Shown one piece after another: positions 55,866-63,323 of a DNA stretch of 64,000 nt. The stretch's first letter is position 1; each line of letters starts with the position of its first letter. The notes under the pieces are model-generated. The model was not told the origin of the DNA, ran no database searches, and saw nothing but the letters and a program-made list of their open reading frames with translations. This stretch comes from Kribbella caucasensis (GTDB lineage: Bacteria > Actinomycetota > Actinomycetes > Propionibacteriales > Kribbellaceae), in the NCBI RefSeq assembly GCF_004361855.1, contig NZ_SNWQ01000004.1, forward strand, positions 124,001-188,000. Direction: 5' to 3'. The translations under genes and the position numbers were made by a program.

Positions 55866-56830
55866 GGCCGGGTCACCTCCAGTTGGGGCAGCACCTTGGT
55901 GCCGAACACGTCGATGAACTCGGACTGCTCCTGGCCCACGTGGTGCAGGTAGATCGCGTCGTACCCGAGCTCGGCGTACTGGTTCAGCCACTCGGCGTGC
56001 CGGCCGGGATCGGACGAGATCCGCACGGTGTGGTGCATCGCCTCGGGTGGCACGTGACGGGCCGCGAGGTCGAACGACTCGACGGTCTCGGTGTCCCAGC
56101 AGAACGGCGGCGGGAACACGTTGGTCCGCCACTGCTCGTGCGCGATCCGCAGCGCCTCGTCGTCATCGCTCGCGTAGCTCAGGTGCACCTGCAGACAGAG
56201 CATGCCGCGCCCGCCCGCGTCCCGGTACGCCGCGGCCGTCCGGCGCAGGTGCTCCTCGTCGGCATTGACGGTGATCAGCCCATCGGCCCAGGTGGCGCAC
56301 CACTTCGCCGTCTGCTCCGACACCGCGGCGCCGATGAGCTGGGGTGGTTCGTCAGGCAGCGTCCACAGCCGGGCGCGATCGACCGTGATCAGGCCGTCGT
56401 GGCTGACCTCCTCGCCCCGCAGGAGTCGCCGGATCACCTCGACCGAGTGCTGGAGTCTGGCGTTGCGCACGGACTTGCGCGGCCACGGGTCCCCGGTGAT
56501 GTGCTCGTTGCTCGCCTCACCGGTACCGAGCGCTGCCCAGAACCGGCCCGGATACATCGAGGCCAGCGTGCCGATCGCTTGCGCGATGATCGCCGGGTGA
56601 TACCGCTGACCAGGGGCGTTCACCACACCGAAGGTCAACCCCGTCGCCTGCAGAGCGGCGCCGAGCCACGACCACGCGAACCCGGACTCCCCTTGCCGCT
56701 CGCTCCACGGACTGAAGTGGTCCGAACACATCGCGGCGGTGAATCCGGCCTGCTCTGCCCGCACCACCGCTCGCAGCAGGTCGGCGGGCGGAACCTGTTC
56801 GTGCGAGGCGTGAAACCCGAAGACGGTCAT
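55862..56830 (-). CDS. LLM-class flavin-dependent oxidoreductase next to GH13 gene
   Basis: 322 residues, luciferase-like barrel: MTVFGFHASHEQVPPADLLR at the start, FTAAMCSDHFSPW, TGLTFGVVNAP, ALGTGEASNEHITGDPWP and IGAAVSEQTAKWCATWADG. This is the F420- or FMN-using LLM superfamily. It resembles the subgroup found beside trehalose-synthase-like GH13 genes, and here it overlaps such a gene by four bases. Reaction unknown; coupling to sugar metabolism is inferred from the neighbour. Confidence 0.85.
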   Translation of the reverse strand: MTVFGFHASHEQVPPADLLRAVVRAEQAGFTAAMCSDHFSPWSERQGESGFAWSWLGAALQATGLTFGVVNAPGQRYHPAIIAQAIGTLASMYPGRFWAALGTGEASNEHITGDPWPRKSVRNARLQHSVEVIRRLLRGEEVSHDGLITVDRARLWTLPDEPPQLIGAAVSEQTAKWCATWADGLITVNADEEHLRRTAAAYRDAGGRGMLCLQVHLSYASDDDEALRIAHEQWRTNVFPPPFCWDTETVESFDLAARHVPPEAMHHTVRISSDPGRHAEWLNQYAELGYDAIYLHHVGQEQSEFIDVFGTKVLPQLEVTRP

Positions 56831-56890
56831 GCGTCCCCGTGCCCGGGTGCCGCGGTTCCTACACGCTTTCCCCTTCTGCGAGTGCCGTCG

Positions 56891-57598
56891 TCAGCGTTTG
56901 GCGTTGTTGTTGGCGGCGTCGACCAGGGCGGCGGCGACCTCGCGGAGTTTGGTGTTGGAGGTCTGGGAGAGGCGGACCAGGAACGCGAACGCGCGGTCGG
57001 CGTCGAGCGAGTAGCGCTCCATCACGAGACCGACGGCCTGGCCGATCTGGTTGCGGGTCGCGAGGGCCTCGGTCAGGGACTGCTCCTGGCGGGCCCAGCC
57101 CATCGCGACCGCCGTCTGCGCAGCGAACAGACTGCCGAGGTGGATCGCGTCCTGGTCGATCGAGCCCGGCTCACCGGCGTACAGGTTGAGTGCGCCGCGG
57201 ACGTGCGGCTCGGCCCGGAACTGGAAGGCGACCTGCGAGCCGATGCCGAGGTCGGCCGCCTTCGGCCCGAACAGCGGCCACCGAGGATCCGTGGCCAGGT
57301 CGTTCACGATCACCACCGGCTCCTCCAGCGCGGCGTCGAGGCACGGTCCCTCATGCAGCTCGTACTGCAACCGGTCGGCCTCGACGGCCAGCGGCCCACT
57401 GGGCGCGAGTGTGTCGATCGTGCCGTCCCGCCGGGTGATCGAGATGCTCACCTCGAGGATGCCGGGCACGGTGTCGGCGGTGCCGCGGGTGATCAGCTCC
57501 AGCGTCTCGTCCAGCTTCGCCGGTTCCTGCAGCAACTCGGAGACATCGACCATCGCCTCCGCAAGCTGACCCAGAACCGTCTCATCCTGTGCAACCAT
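56891..57598 (-). CDS. GAF and ANTAR domain regulator
   Basis: 235 residues. GAF sensor (about 20-170, GALNLYAGEPGSIDQD at the end) followed by an ANTAR RNA-binding domain (about 178-232, RNQIGQAVGLVMERYSLDAD). ANTAR proteins bind paired hairpins in mRNA leaders and prevent termination. The ATG at 57598 is chosen over GTG 57604 because AGGAGG is seven bases from the ATG but one base from the GTG. Stands alone on the minus strand; its target RNA is not visible. Confidence 0.88.
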   Translation of the reverse strand: MVAQDETVLGQLAEAMVDVSELLQEPAKLDETLELITRGTADTVPGILEVSISITRRDGTIDTLAPSGPLAVEADRLQYELHEGPCLDAALEEPVVIVNDLATDPRWPLFGPKAADLGIGSQVAFQFRAEPHVRGALNLYAGEPGSIDQDAIHLGSLFAAQTAVAMGWARQEQSLTEALATRNQIGQAVGLVMERYSLDADRAFAFLVRLSQTSNTKLREVAAALVDAANNNAKR

Positions 57599-57745
57599 CG
57601 CCACCCCTCCTAGCTGGAGCGCCGATATCCCCCAGAGCGTCAGGCGCGTCTTTCAGCCATCGTAGGCCGGGTCGACCCCGTCGAGAGGGTTGAGCGCAGG
57701 CATCGCCTACCGCAACCAATCGACCACGGGGAGTAGGTTCTCTAC

Positions 57746-58528
57746 ATGATCCTGAAGCGCGCCGCACTGATCGCCGGAGTACTGATCCTCGCCTCGGCCG
57801 GGGCTGCCACCGCATCGACCGGCGCCGACCGCAGACTGATCGTGGGCGGCACGCTGGCGAGCACCTCCGAGGCGCCCTGGGCGATCGCGCTGACGAACTC
57901 GAATTCGTCGAAGCAGAGCAGCCGTTGGTGCGGGGCCACCCTCGTCCGGGCGGACAAGATCATCACCGCGGCGCACTGTATGACGAAACCGGCCGACAGC
58001 TACACCGCGATCCAGGGCCGTGCGGATCTCCTCGACGACGAGACCGGCCGGACGTCGGCGATCAGCAGGATCTGGATCCACCCGGACTACACGAACAACC
58101 GCAACGACTTCGCCGTACTCACTCTGGCTCAGCCGTTCACCGGCGTACCGACGCTGAAACTGGAGACCGATCCGAAGGCCGACCGGAAGGGAGTCGTGCC
58201 GACCGTTTACGGCTGGGGCGACACCGAGGACACCGGACCGGCCGACACCCTGCAGAAGGCGGCCGTCCCTGACCTGGGCGACAGCACCTGCCTGGCCGAC
58301 AAGGGGTACGTCGGCAACGGGTACACGGCCGCCACGAACATCTGCGCCGGCTACCTCGAAGGCGGCCGGGACGCCTGCCAAGGCGACTCCGGCGGACCAC
58401 TGGTCCTCAACGGCAGACTGCTCGGCACGGTGTCGTGGGGCAGGGGCTGCGCGGACCGCGGCTATCCCGGTGTCTACGCGGAGATCGCGCCGGCCGCACC
58501 GATCCTTCGCACGCAACTTGATCGTTGA
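57746..58528 (+). CDS. Secreted trypsin-like serine protease (S1)
   Basis: 260 residues. Signal peptide (about 1-24), short propeptide, IVGG-type start (RRLIVGG at 29-35), His77 (ITAAHC), Asp121 (NDFAVLTL), Ser215 (CQGDSGGPL), and Asp209 six residues before the Ser giving trypsin (Arg/Lys) specificity. Six Cys for disulfides. Cleavage after Arg30 would leave Leu before Ile32, unlike the usual R-IVGG junction. Divergent from the GAF-ANTAR gene. Stand-alone. Confidence 0.93.
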   Translation: MILKRAALIAGVLILASAGAATASTGADRRLIVGGTLASTSEAPWAIALTNSNSSKQSSRWCGATLVRADKIITAAHCMTKPADSYTAIQGRADLLDDETGRTSAISRIWIHPDYTNNRNDFAVLTLAQPFTGVPTLKLETDPKADRKGVVPTVYGWGDTEDTGPADTLQKAAVPDLGDSTCLADKGYVGNGYTAATNICAGYLEGGRDACQGDSGGPLVLNGRLLGTVSWGRGCADRGYPGVYAEIAPAAPILRTQLDR

Positions 58529-58676
58529 TCAGATTCATCTACCTGAAACGGTCCTGTTCCACAAGCGATCCCGGACAGGTTCGTCAACCCGAAACAATAC
58601 TGACAAGTCAGCTTTCCCCCGGTCACTGAACCGATATAGCTGCGAAACAGCCCGTCATTACCTTCCTGATCAGCAA

Positions 58677-58839
58677 GGTCGTCTCTCCCGATCCCGTGCA
58701 GTAGCGAGCAAGTGCTCGGTGCGGTAGCTCGGTGTGCTGGAGCGAAGGCAGCGATGCGGCGCATCGTGGCCTTTGCTCCAGTGCAGCGAGATGCCGTGCC
58801 GAGTGCTGCGCAGCACGCAGGGGATCGGGAGAGACGACC
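58677..58839. repeat. 163-bp imperfect palindrome in the amine oxidase leader
   Basis: The outer arms are a perfect 19-bp inverted repeat (GGTCGTCTCTCCCGATCCC at 58677-58695 and its complement at 58821-58839). A further about 60 bp on each side stays largely complementary, with a perfect inner stem CGATGC-GGC-GCATCG (58752-58766) flanked by CTGGAGC/GCTCCAG. The whole 58529-58868 spacer between the trypsin and amine oxidase genes holds no convincing coding gene; 58529-58676 shows nothing clear. It ends 17 bases before the GTGAGGAG ribosome site. Confidence 0.9.
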
Positions 58840-58868
58840 TCCCTTGAGCTGCTCAGTGAGGAGATGGC

Positions 58869-60446
58869 ATGGCCCAGACCAGAAGGCAGTTCCTCCAGCA
58901 AGTCGGTATCACCGGTGGGGCCGGGGTGATGTACTCCGCGATGGGCGCGATCGGCCTGGCCGGCGTCGCCGAGACCCCCGCGTACGCCGCCCCGACGCGG
59001 ATGGAGTTGAACGGCCGCGGCAAACACGTGGTGATCCTCGGTGCGGGGATCGCCGGCCTGACCTCGGCGTACGAGCTCGGCAAGGCCGGGTACAAGGTCA
59101 CCCTGCTGGAAGCCCGCAAGCGCCCGGGCGGACGGAACTGGACGGTGCGCGGCGGCACCGAGGAGAAGGACCTGCACGGCAACACCCAACGGGCGAAGTT
59201 CTCGTCCGGGCAGTACATGAACGCCGGCCCGGCCCGGATCCCGCAGCACCACGTGACGCTCGACTACTGCCGCGAACTCGGCGTCGCGATCGAACCCTTC
59301 GTCAACCAGAACGCCGACGCGTACCTCTACCGCGAGGGCACCACAGCCCTGTCCAGCAAGCCGATCCGGCACCGCACCGCCAAGGCGGACGTGTACGGGT
59401 ACGTCTCCGAGTTGCTCGCGAAGGCGACCGACCAAGGCGCCCTCGACTCGGCCCTGACCGCCACCGACAAGGACGCGCTGATCACCTTCCTGCGTTCGTT
59501 CGGGTCGATCGGCACGAAGGAGGAAGGCTTCAAGTACACCGGCACCAGCGGCCGCCGTGGCTACGAGGTCGAACCTGGTGCCGGACTCGAAGGCGGCACC
59601 ACCGCAGCGCCGTACGGGCTCAGCGACGTGCTCGCCAGCGGGGTCGGGAACTACTTCTCGTTCGAGTTCGGCTGGGACCAGGCGATGATGATGTTCCAGC
59701 CGGTCGGCGGCATGGACCGGATCCCGTACGCGTTCGAGCAGGCGATCGGCCGGGAGAAGATCCAGTACGGCGCCCAGGTGCTCGGGCTGCGCAACACCAC
59801 CGAAGGCGTCACCGTCACCTACAGCACCGGATCGCGGCCGCGCGAACTCAAGGCCGACTACGCGATCTGCACCCTGCCGCCGCACATCGCCGCGACGATC
59901 CCGTCGAACCTGCCCACCGACATCGTCGGCGCGCTCCAGTACGCCCGGCCGACGAACGCGGGCAAGATCGGGATCGAGTACTCCCGTCGCTGGTGGGAAC
60001 TCGACCACCGGATATACGGCGGCATCACCAACAGCAACCTCGACCTGGTGAACATGTGGTACCCGTCGACCGGGTTCCACAGCGACCGCGGCACCATGAT
60101 CGGCTACTACAACACCGGCGCCAATGCGACCGCGTACGGCGCCCTCACCCCGGCCGCCCGGCTCGAACGGGCCCTCGCCCAGGGCGCCAAGATCCACGGC
60201 GACGTCTACACCAAGGACGTGAAGGCCGCGTTCTCGGTCGACTGGGCCGGGACCGAGCACTCCCGGGCGGCGTGGGTCGGCTGGACCTCCCAGACCGACG
60301 GCGTCTACGCCAAGCTGCTCGATGCCACCGGCAACATCTACTTCGCCGGTGACCACCTCAGCCACGCCATCGCCTGGCAGCACGGCGCGATGGTGTCCGC
60401 CCGGGCGACCGTGACCGCCCTGCACACGAGAGTGACCAGCCGATGA
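58869..60446 (+). CDS. Tat-exported FAD-dependent amine oxidase
   Basis: 525 residues. Twin-arginine signal (TRRQFLQ at 4-10, cleavage near AYAAP), Rossmann FAD-binding GAGIAG (58-63), Glu81, GGR motif (87-89), and the C-terminal FAD motif NIYFAGDHLSHAIAWQHGAM. This is the flavin monoamine oxidase superfamily (L-amino acid oxidase/MAO-like); FAD loading in the cytoplasm fits Tat export. The stop overlaps the ridA ATG (ATGA), so the two are translationally coupled. GTGAGGAG five bases before the start, just after the palindrome. Confidence 0.92.
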   Translation: MAQTRRQFLQQVGITGGAGVMYSAMGAIGLAGVAETPAYAAPTRMELNGRGKHVVILGAGIAGLTSAYELGKAGYKVTLLEARKRPGGRNWTVRGGTEEKDLHGNTQRAKFSSGQYMNAGPARIPQHHVTLDYCRELGVAIEPFVNQNADAYLYREGTTALSSKPIRHRTAKADVYGYVSELLAKATDQGALDSALTATDKDALITFLRSFGSIGTKEEGFKYTGTSGRRGYEVEPGAGLEGGTTAAPYGLSDVLASGVGNYFSFEFGWDQAMMMFQPVGGMDRIPYAFEQAIGREKIQYGAQVLGLRNTTEGVTVTYSTGSRPRELKADYAICTLPPHIAATIPSNLPTDIVGALQYARPTNAGKIGIEYSRRWWELDHRIYGGITNSNLDLVNMWYPSTGFHSDRGTMIGYYNTGANATAYGALTPAARLERALAQGAKIHGDVYTKDVKAAFSVDWAGTEHSRAAWVGWTSQTDGVYAKLLDATGNIYFAGDHLSHAIAWQHGAMVSARATVTALHTRVTSR

Positions 60447-61099
60447 AGAAGCGCAACCTGATCGCCGGACTCGCCGTCGTCGCCGTCTCCTTCACCGCAG
60501 GGGCCGGCAGCGCGGCCGGTTGGTGGGACAAGCCGAAACCGCCCCACCCCGGCACCGTCGTACCGGCGCTGCCGGCCGGCCAGTCGAATCCGATGATCGC
60601 CACCGGCGTCGGCATCGGGGCGAACACGCCGTACTACAAGACCTCCGGCCTCGGCCCGAGCGCACTGAACACCGGCGCACCCGCAGGCAGCGAGGCGTCG
60701 TACATCGACACCACCGTCTTCCCCAGCGGCGTGCTCCCGGCCGGCGTCACCATCACCGAAGCCCAAGGCATCAATGTCCTCCGCCGCATCGGGGAGAACC
60801 TGCAAGCTGCCGGCCTCTCGTACGACGACGTCTACACGATGCGCGTCTTCCTCCAGAACCCCGCCGGCGCCGCCACCGCCGACTTCGCCGGCTGGAACCG
60901 TGCCTACCGCCAGTACTTCGCCAACACCGACCTCACCACCGGCCAGTACATCCCCGTCCCCCTGGGCACCGCCGCCCCCACCAAACCCTTCGTAGTCAAC
61001 AAAGCCCGCCCCTCCCGCTTCGCCCTGGAAATAGAAAACCTCCCCGTCAACGGCTGGCTCGTCGAGGTAGAAGTAGACGCCGCCTACCCTGCCCGCTGA
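60443..61099 (+). CDS. Exported RidA-family protein
   Basis: 218 residues. Signal peptide (about 1-25, AGAGSAAGWW) then a RidA/YjgF domain (about 55-215) with LRRIGENLQAAGLSYDDVYTMRVFL, TGQYIPVPLGTAA and the Arg of RPSRFALEIENLPVNGWLVE that in RidA holds the substrate carboxylate. RidA proteins hydrolyse reactive enamine/imine intermediates and are normally cytoplasmic, so export is unusual. Coupled to the amine oxidase, whose imine products it could hydrolyse outside the membrane. A hairpin follows. Confidence 0.88.
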   Translation: MKKRNLIAGLAVVAVSFTAGAGSAAGWWDKPKPPHPGTVVPALPAGQSNPMIATGVGIGANTPYYKTSGLGPSALNTGAPAGSEASYIDTTVFPSGVLPAGVTITEAQGINVLRRIGENLQAAGLSYDDVYTMRVFLQNPAGAATADFAGWNRAYRQYFANTDLTTGQYIPVPLGTAAPTKPFVVNKARPSRFALEIENLPVNGWLVEVEVDAAYPAR

Positions 61100-61110
61100 T
61101 TCCTCAGCTT

Positions 61111-61149
61111 GGATGCCCTGGCCGGCCTTGTCCCCCGGCCAGGGCATCC
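61111..61149 (+). terminator. Strong hairpin after the exported ridA
   Basis: A perfect 15-bp stem (GGATGCCCTGGCCGG at 61111-61125 and its complement at 61135-61149) encloses a 9-nt loop; a short T/C run follows. It ends the amine oxidase-ridA operon. Confidence 0.85.
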
Positions 61150-61281
61150 GCTTTCCCCCACCGCTGACGGCTTATCGCACCGCTGGCCTACTGCAACTCG
61201 CCACCAGTGGCATGACAAGCCAGCGGCCGGCAGGAGCAGACTGGCCCTGGAAACGGTCGCCCGAGATTCAGGGGAGGGTGT

Positions 61282-62154
61282 ATGCGATACGGGGTCTATC
61301 TGCCGAACCAGGGAGACTTTGCCGACGTCGGCGTACTCGTCGAGTTGGCGCGGTCGGCCGAGGCGGCGGGGTGGGACGGATTCTTCCTGTGGGACGAGTT
61401 GTTGCCGTTGCACCCGCACAGCGACACGGTTCGGGCCGCGTTGGGCGAGTCCGACGACGTGGCCGATCCGCTGGTGGCACTGACCGCGGTGGCGACGGCA
61501 ACCGAGCGGATCCGGTTCGGCTCGCTGGTCGCCGCGGCACCTCGGTTGCGTCCGGAGGCATTCGCTCGACAGCTGGTGACGCTCGACCGATTGTCCGGCG
61601 GACGGGTTGTCGCCGGGGTCGGCCTGGGCGATCCGGCGGACCAGTTCACCGCATTCGGTCTGGAGCCGGACCTTCGGATCAGGGCGGCGATGGTCGACGA
61701 GTTCCTCGACCTGGTGAACCGCCTGTGGACCGGCGACCGGGTTGGCTTCGACGGCGCTCACTACACCTGCCATGGCGTCACGCTGCGACCGACACCACTC
61801 CAACGTCCACGAATCCCGATCTGGATCGGTGCCGGCGGCTCCCACCGCGCACCCCGCCGCCGAGCAGCCCGCTGGGACGGCTTCGCCCCCGCCAGCGAAC
61901 AATGGCCGGACGTGGTGATCTCACCCGAAACGTATGCGGAGATCGCCACCGACATCCGCACCTCCCGCACCACCGACACGCCGTACGACGTGGTCTTGAT
62001 CGGGAACGCGGCCGCCACCGAGCCAACGCCCGCCACGATCTCGCAGTACGAACAGGCCGGGGTCACCTGGCTCCTCACCCAGGCGCTGACCGTGGCCGAC
62101 GCCCGGGAGCGAATCAGGCTCGGACCGCCCGACCCAGGAGGACGTTATGAGTGA
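61282..62154 (+). CDS. LLM-class flavin-dependent oxidoreductase
   Basis: 290 residues, luciferase-like barrel: MRYGVYLPNQGDFADV, GWDGFFLWDEL, RIRFGSLVAAAPRLRPE, GGRVVAGVGLGDPADQF, RPRIPIWIGAGGS. F420- or FMN-dependent family. GGGAGGG ribosome site four bases before the ATG. The stop overlaps the cupin ATG by eight bases, so the two are coupled. Reaction unknown. Confidence 0.88.
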   Translation: MRYGVYLPNQGDFADVGVLVELARSAEAAGWDGFFLWDELLPLHPHSDTVRAALGESDDVADPLVALTAVATATERIRFGSLVAAAPRLRPEAFARQLVTLDRLSGGRVVAGVGLGDPADQFTAFGLEPDLRIRAAMVDEFLDLVNRLWTGDRVGFDGAHYTCHGVTLRPTPLQRPRIPIWIGAGGSHRAPRRRAARWDGFAPASEQWPDVVISPETYAEIATDIRTSRTTDTPYDVVLIGNAAATEPTPATISQYEQAGVTWLLTQALTVADARERIRLGPPDPGGRYE

Positions 62155-62518
62155 GCCCATTCGTGTGTTCAAGAAGGGCGATTTGGTGGTGGCCGATCCG
62201 ACGCCGGGGATGTTCCGGGAGCGGGCGTTCGAGCTGCCGATCCTTTGGGCGGGACGGGTCGTGACGGCTCCGGGGGCCGTTTCCGGGTGGCATCACCACG
62301 ATCGCAACGAGTCGAGTCTGTACGTCGTCTCGGGTGTGCTGCGGTTGGAGTTCGAGGGCGGCGATGGGTACCTGGATGCCGTTGCCGGTGACTTCGTCCA
62401 CGTGCCGGCGTTCACCGTGCACCGCGAGAGCAACCCCACCGACGAGCCCTCGGTAGCGGTGATCGCCCGGGCCGGCGGCGGCATCCCCACTGTGAACGTG
62501 GACGCCCCGAGGAAGTGA
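62147..62518 (+). CDS. Small cupin protein
   Basis: 123 residues, single cupin barrel with the metal motif His49-His50-His51 plus Glu55 (SGWHHHDRNESSLYVVSG) and His92 (FTVHRES). Cupins of this size act as isomerases, dioxygenases or epimerases, or bind ligands; the metal site looks intact. Overlaps the LLM gene by eight bases and is the last gene of that pair. A substrate cannot be named. Confidence 0.88.
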   Translation: MSEPIRVFKKGDLVVADPTPGMFRERAFELPILWAGRVVTAPGAVSGWHHHDRNESSLYVVSGVLRLEFEGGDGYLDAVAGDFVHVPAFTVHRESNPTDEPSVAVIARAGGGIPTVNVDAPRK

Positions 62519-62543
62519 TGCACGCCGACGGCCGCTCGAAGGA

Positions 62544-62590
62544 ACCGCCCCCGCCAAACCCTTCGTAGTCAACAGGTCCCCCGCTTCGCC
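62544..62590 (+). pseudogene. Remnant matching the 3' part of the nearby exported ridA
   Basis: A block identical over CCAAACCCTTCGTAGTCAAC (62554-62573) to 60981-61000 inside ridA, with flanking matches (ACCGCCCCC before it; CCCGCTTCGCCC after it, where ridA also has CCCGCTTCGCCC), separated by a short indel. Read in frame it gives KPFVVN as in ridA. It begins 25 bases after the cupin stop and has no start or rest of the gene. A decayed duplication or recombination scar. Confidence 0.6.
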
Positions 62591-62636
62591 CAGCCGGGCG
62601 CACCCTCGATCCGAGGTGTTCTGAAATTGGCTTCAG

Positions 62637-62663
62637 GAGAGAAAACTGCTACGTTTTTCTCTC
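62637..62663 (+). promoter_or_regulatory. Inverted repeat before the AbiEi-like gene, probable operator
   Basis: GAGAGAAAA (62637-62645) and TTTTCTCTC (62655-62663) form a perfect 9-bp inverted repeat with a 9-nt spacer; a GGCTTCA direct repeat flanks it (62629-62635 and 62668-62674). AbiEi antitoxins are known to repress their own promoter through inverted repeats, and this element lies just upstream of the AGGAGG ribosome site (62664-62669). Operator function is inferred. Confidence 0.6.
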
Positions 62664-62675
62664 AGGAGGCTTCAA

Positions 62676-63323
62676 GTGAGCGTTGCATCGATGGTCCGAG
62701 ACGAGATCGAGCGTGCCGATACCGGCACATGGTTCGTCGTGCGTGACGTCGTTGATCAGATCGGCTCGCGTCGCGCGGTCGAGCTCGCACTCACGAAAGC
62801 GGCACGCGAAGGCCGACTTGTATCCGTTCGCCGCGGCCTGTACTGGAAAGGTGCCAGGACTAGATTCGGCACGACGCGACCAGACACCTTGGACGCGGCG
62901 CTGGCGGTAGCTCGCGTCAACGACTTCCAAACCGGTGTCGGGCCCACCGGCTGGTCCGCGAGCCACACCCTCGGGTTGTCGACGCAGATCCCCGCCATGA
63001 CCCACGTCGCCGTACCAGGCCGCCCTCCGGCCCCGCCTGCCGGCGTGCAGTTCCACTCTCGCTCGCCTCGCGGTCGACTCGGGCTGGGTGTGCTCGACGT
63101 CGCCCTCCTGGAGGTGCTATCACAGTTCCCGGACCAGATCGAGGCCTCGTGGGACGAGCTCGTCGCCAAGGTGCAGGCACTTATCGCGGACGGCCAGATC
63201 GACATAGCCAAGGTGAAGGCTGCCGCGCTCAAACAGCACAGTGTCGCGACTAGAGCGACCGCCGAGCGCCTCGTCACGGACCTGGCGCGACCCGATCGAA
63301 TCAGGACCCGGGCGTTTGTCTGA
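62676..63323 (+). CDS. AbiEi-type antitoxin-like transcriptional regulator
   Basis: 215 residues. N-terminal winged helix (about 14-60, TWFVVRDVVDQIGSRRAVELA, cited in part), then a helical/beta C-terminal domain as in the AbiEi antitoxin families of type IV abortive-infection systems. GTG start with AGGAGG six bases upstream. It overlaps the following AbiEii-like reading frame (TTG at 63316) by eight bases, the usual antitoxin-toxin order. In the family the winged helix represses the operon and the C-terminal domain neutralises the toxin. Confidence 0.8.
   Translation: MSVASMVRDEIERADTGTWFVVRDVVDQIGSRRAVELALTKAAREGRLVSVRRGLYWKGARTRFGTTRPDTLDAALAVARVNDFQTGVGPTGWSASHTLGLSTQIPAMTHVAVPGRPPAPPAGVQFHSRSPRGRLGLGVLDVALLEVLSQFPDQIEASWDELVAKVQALIADGQIDIAKVKAAALKQHSVATRATAERLVTDLARPDRIRTRAFV

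Noticed and set aside
58712..60352. Plus-strand frame of 546 codons overlapping the amine oxidase
   Set aside because: Out-of-frame shadow that starts inside the palindrome; the Tat signal and FAD motifs fix the real frame.
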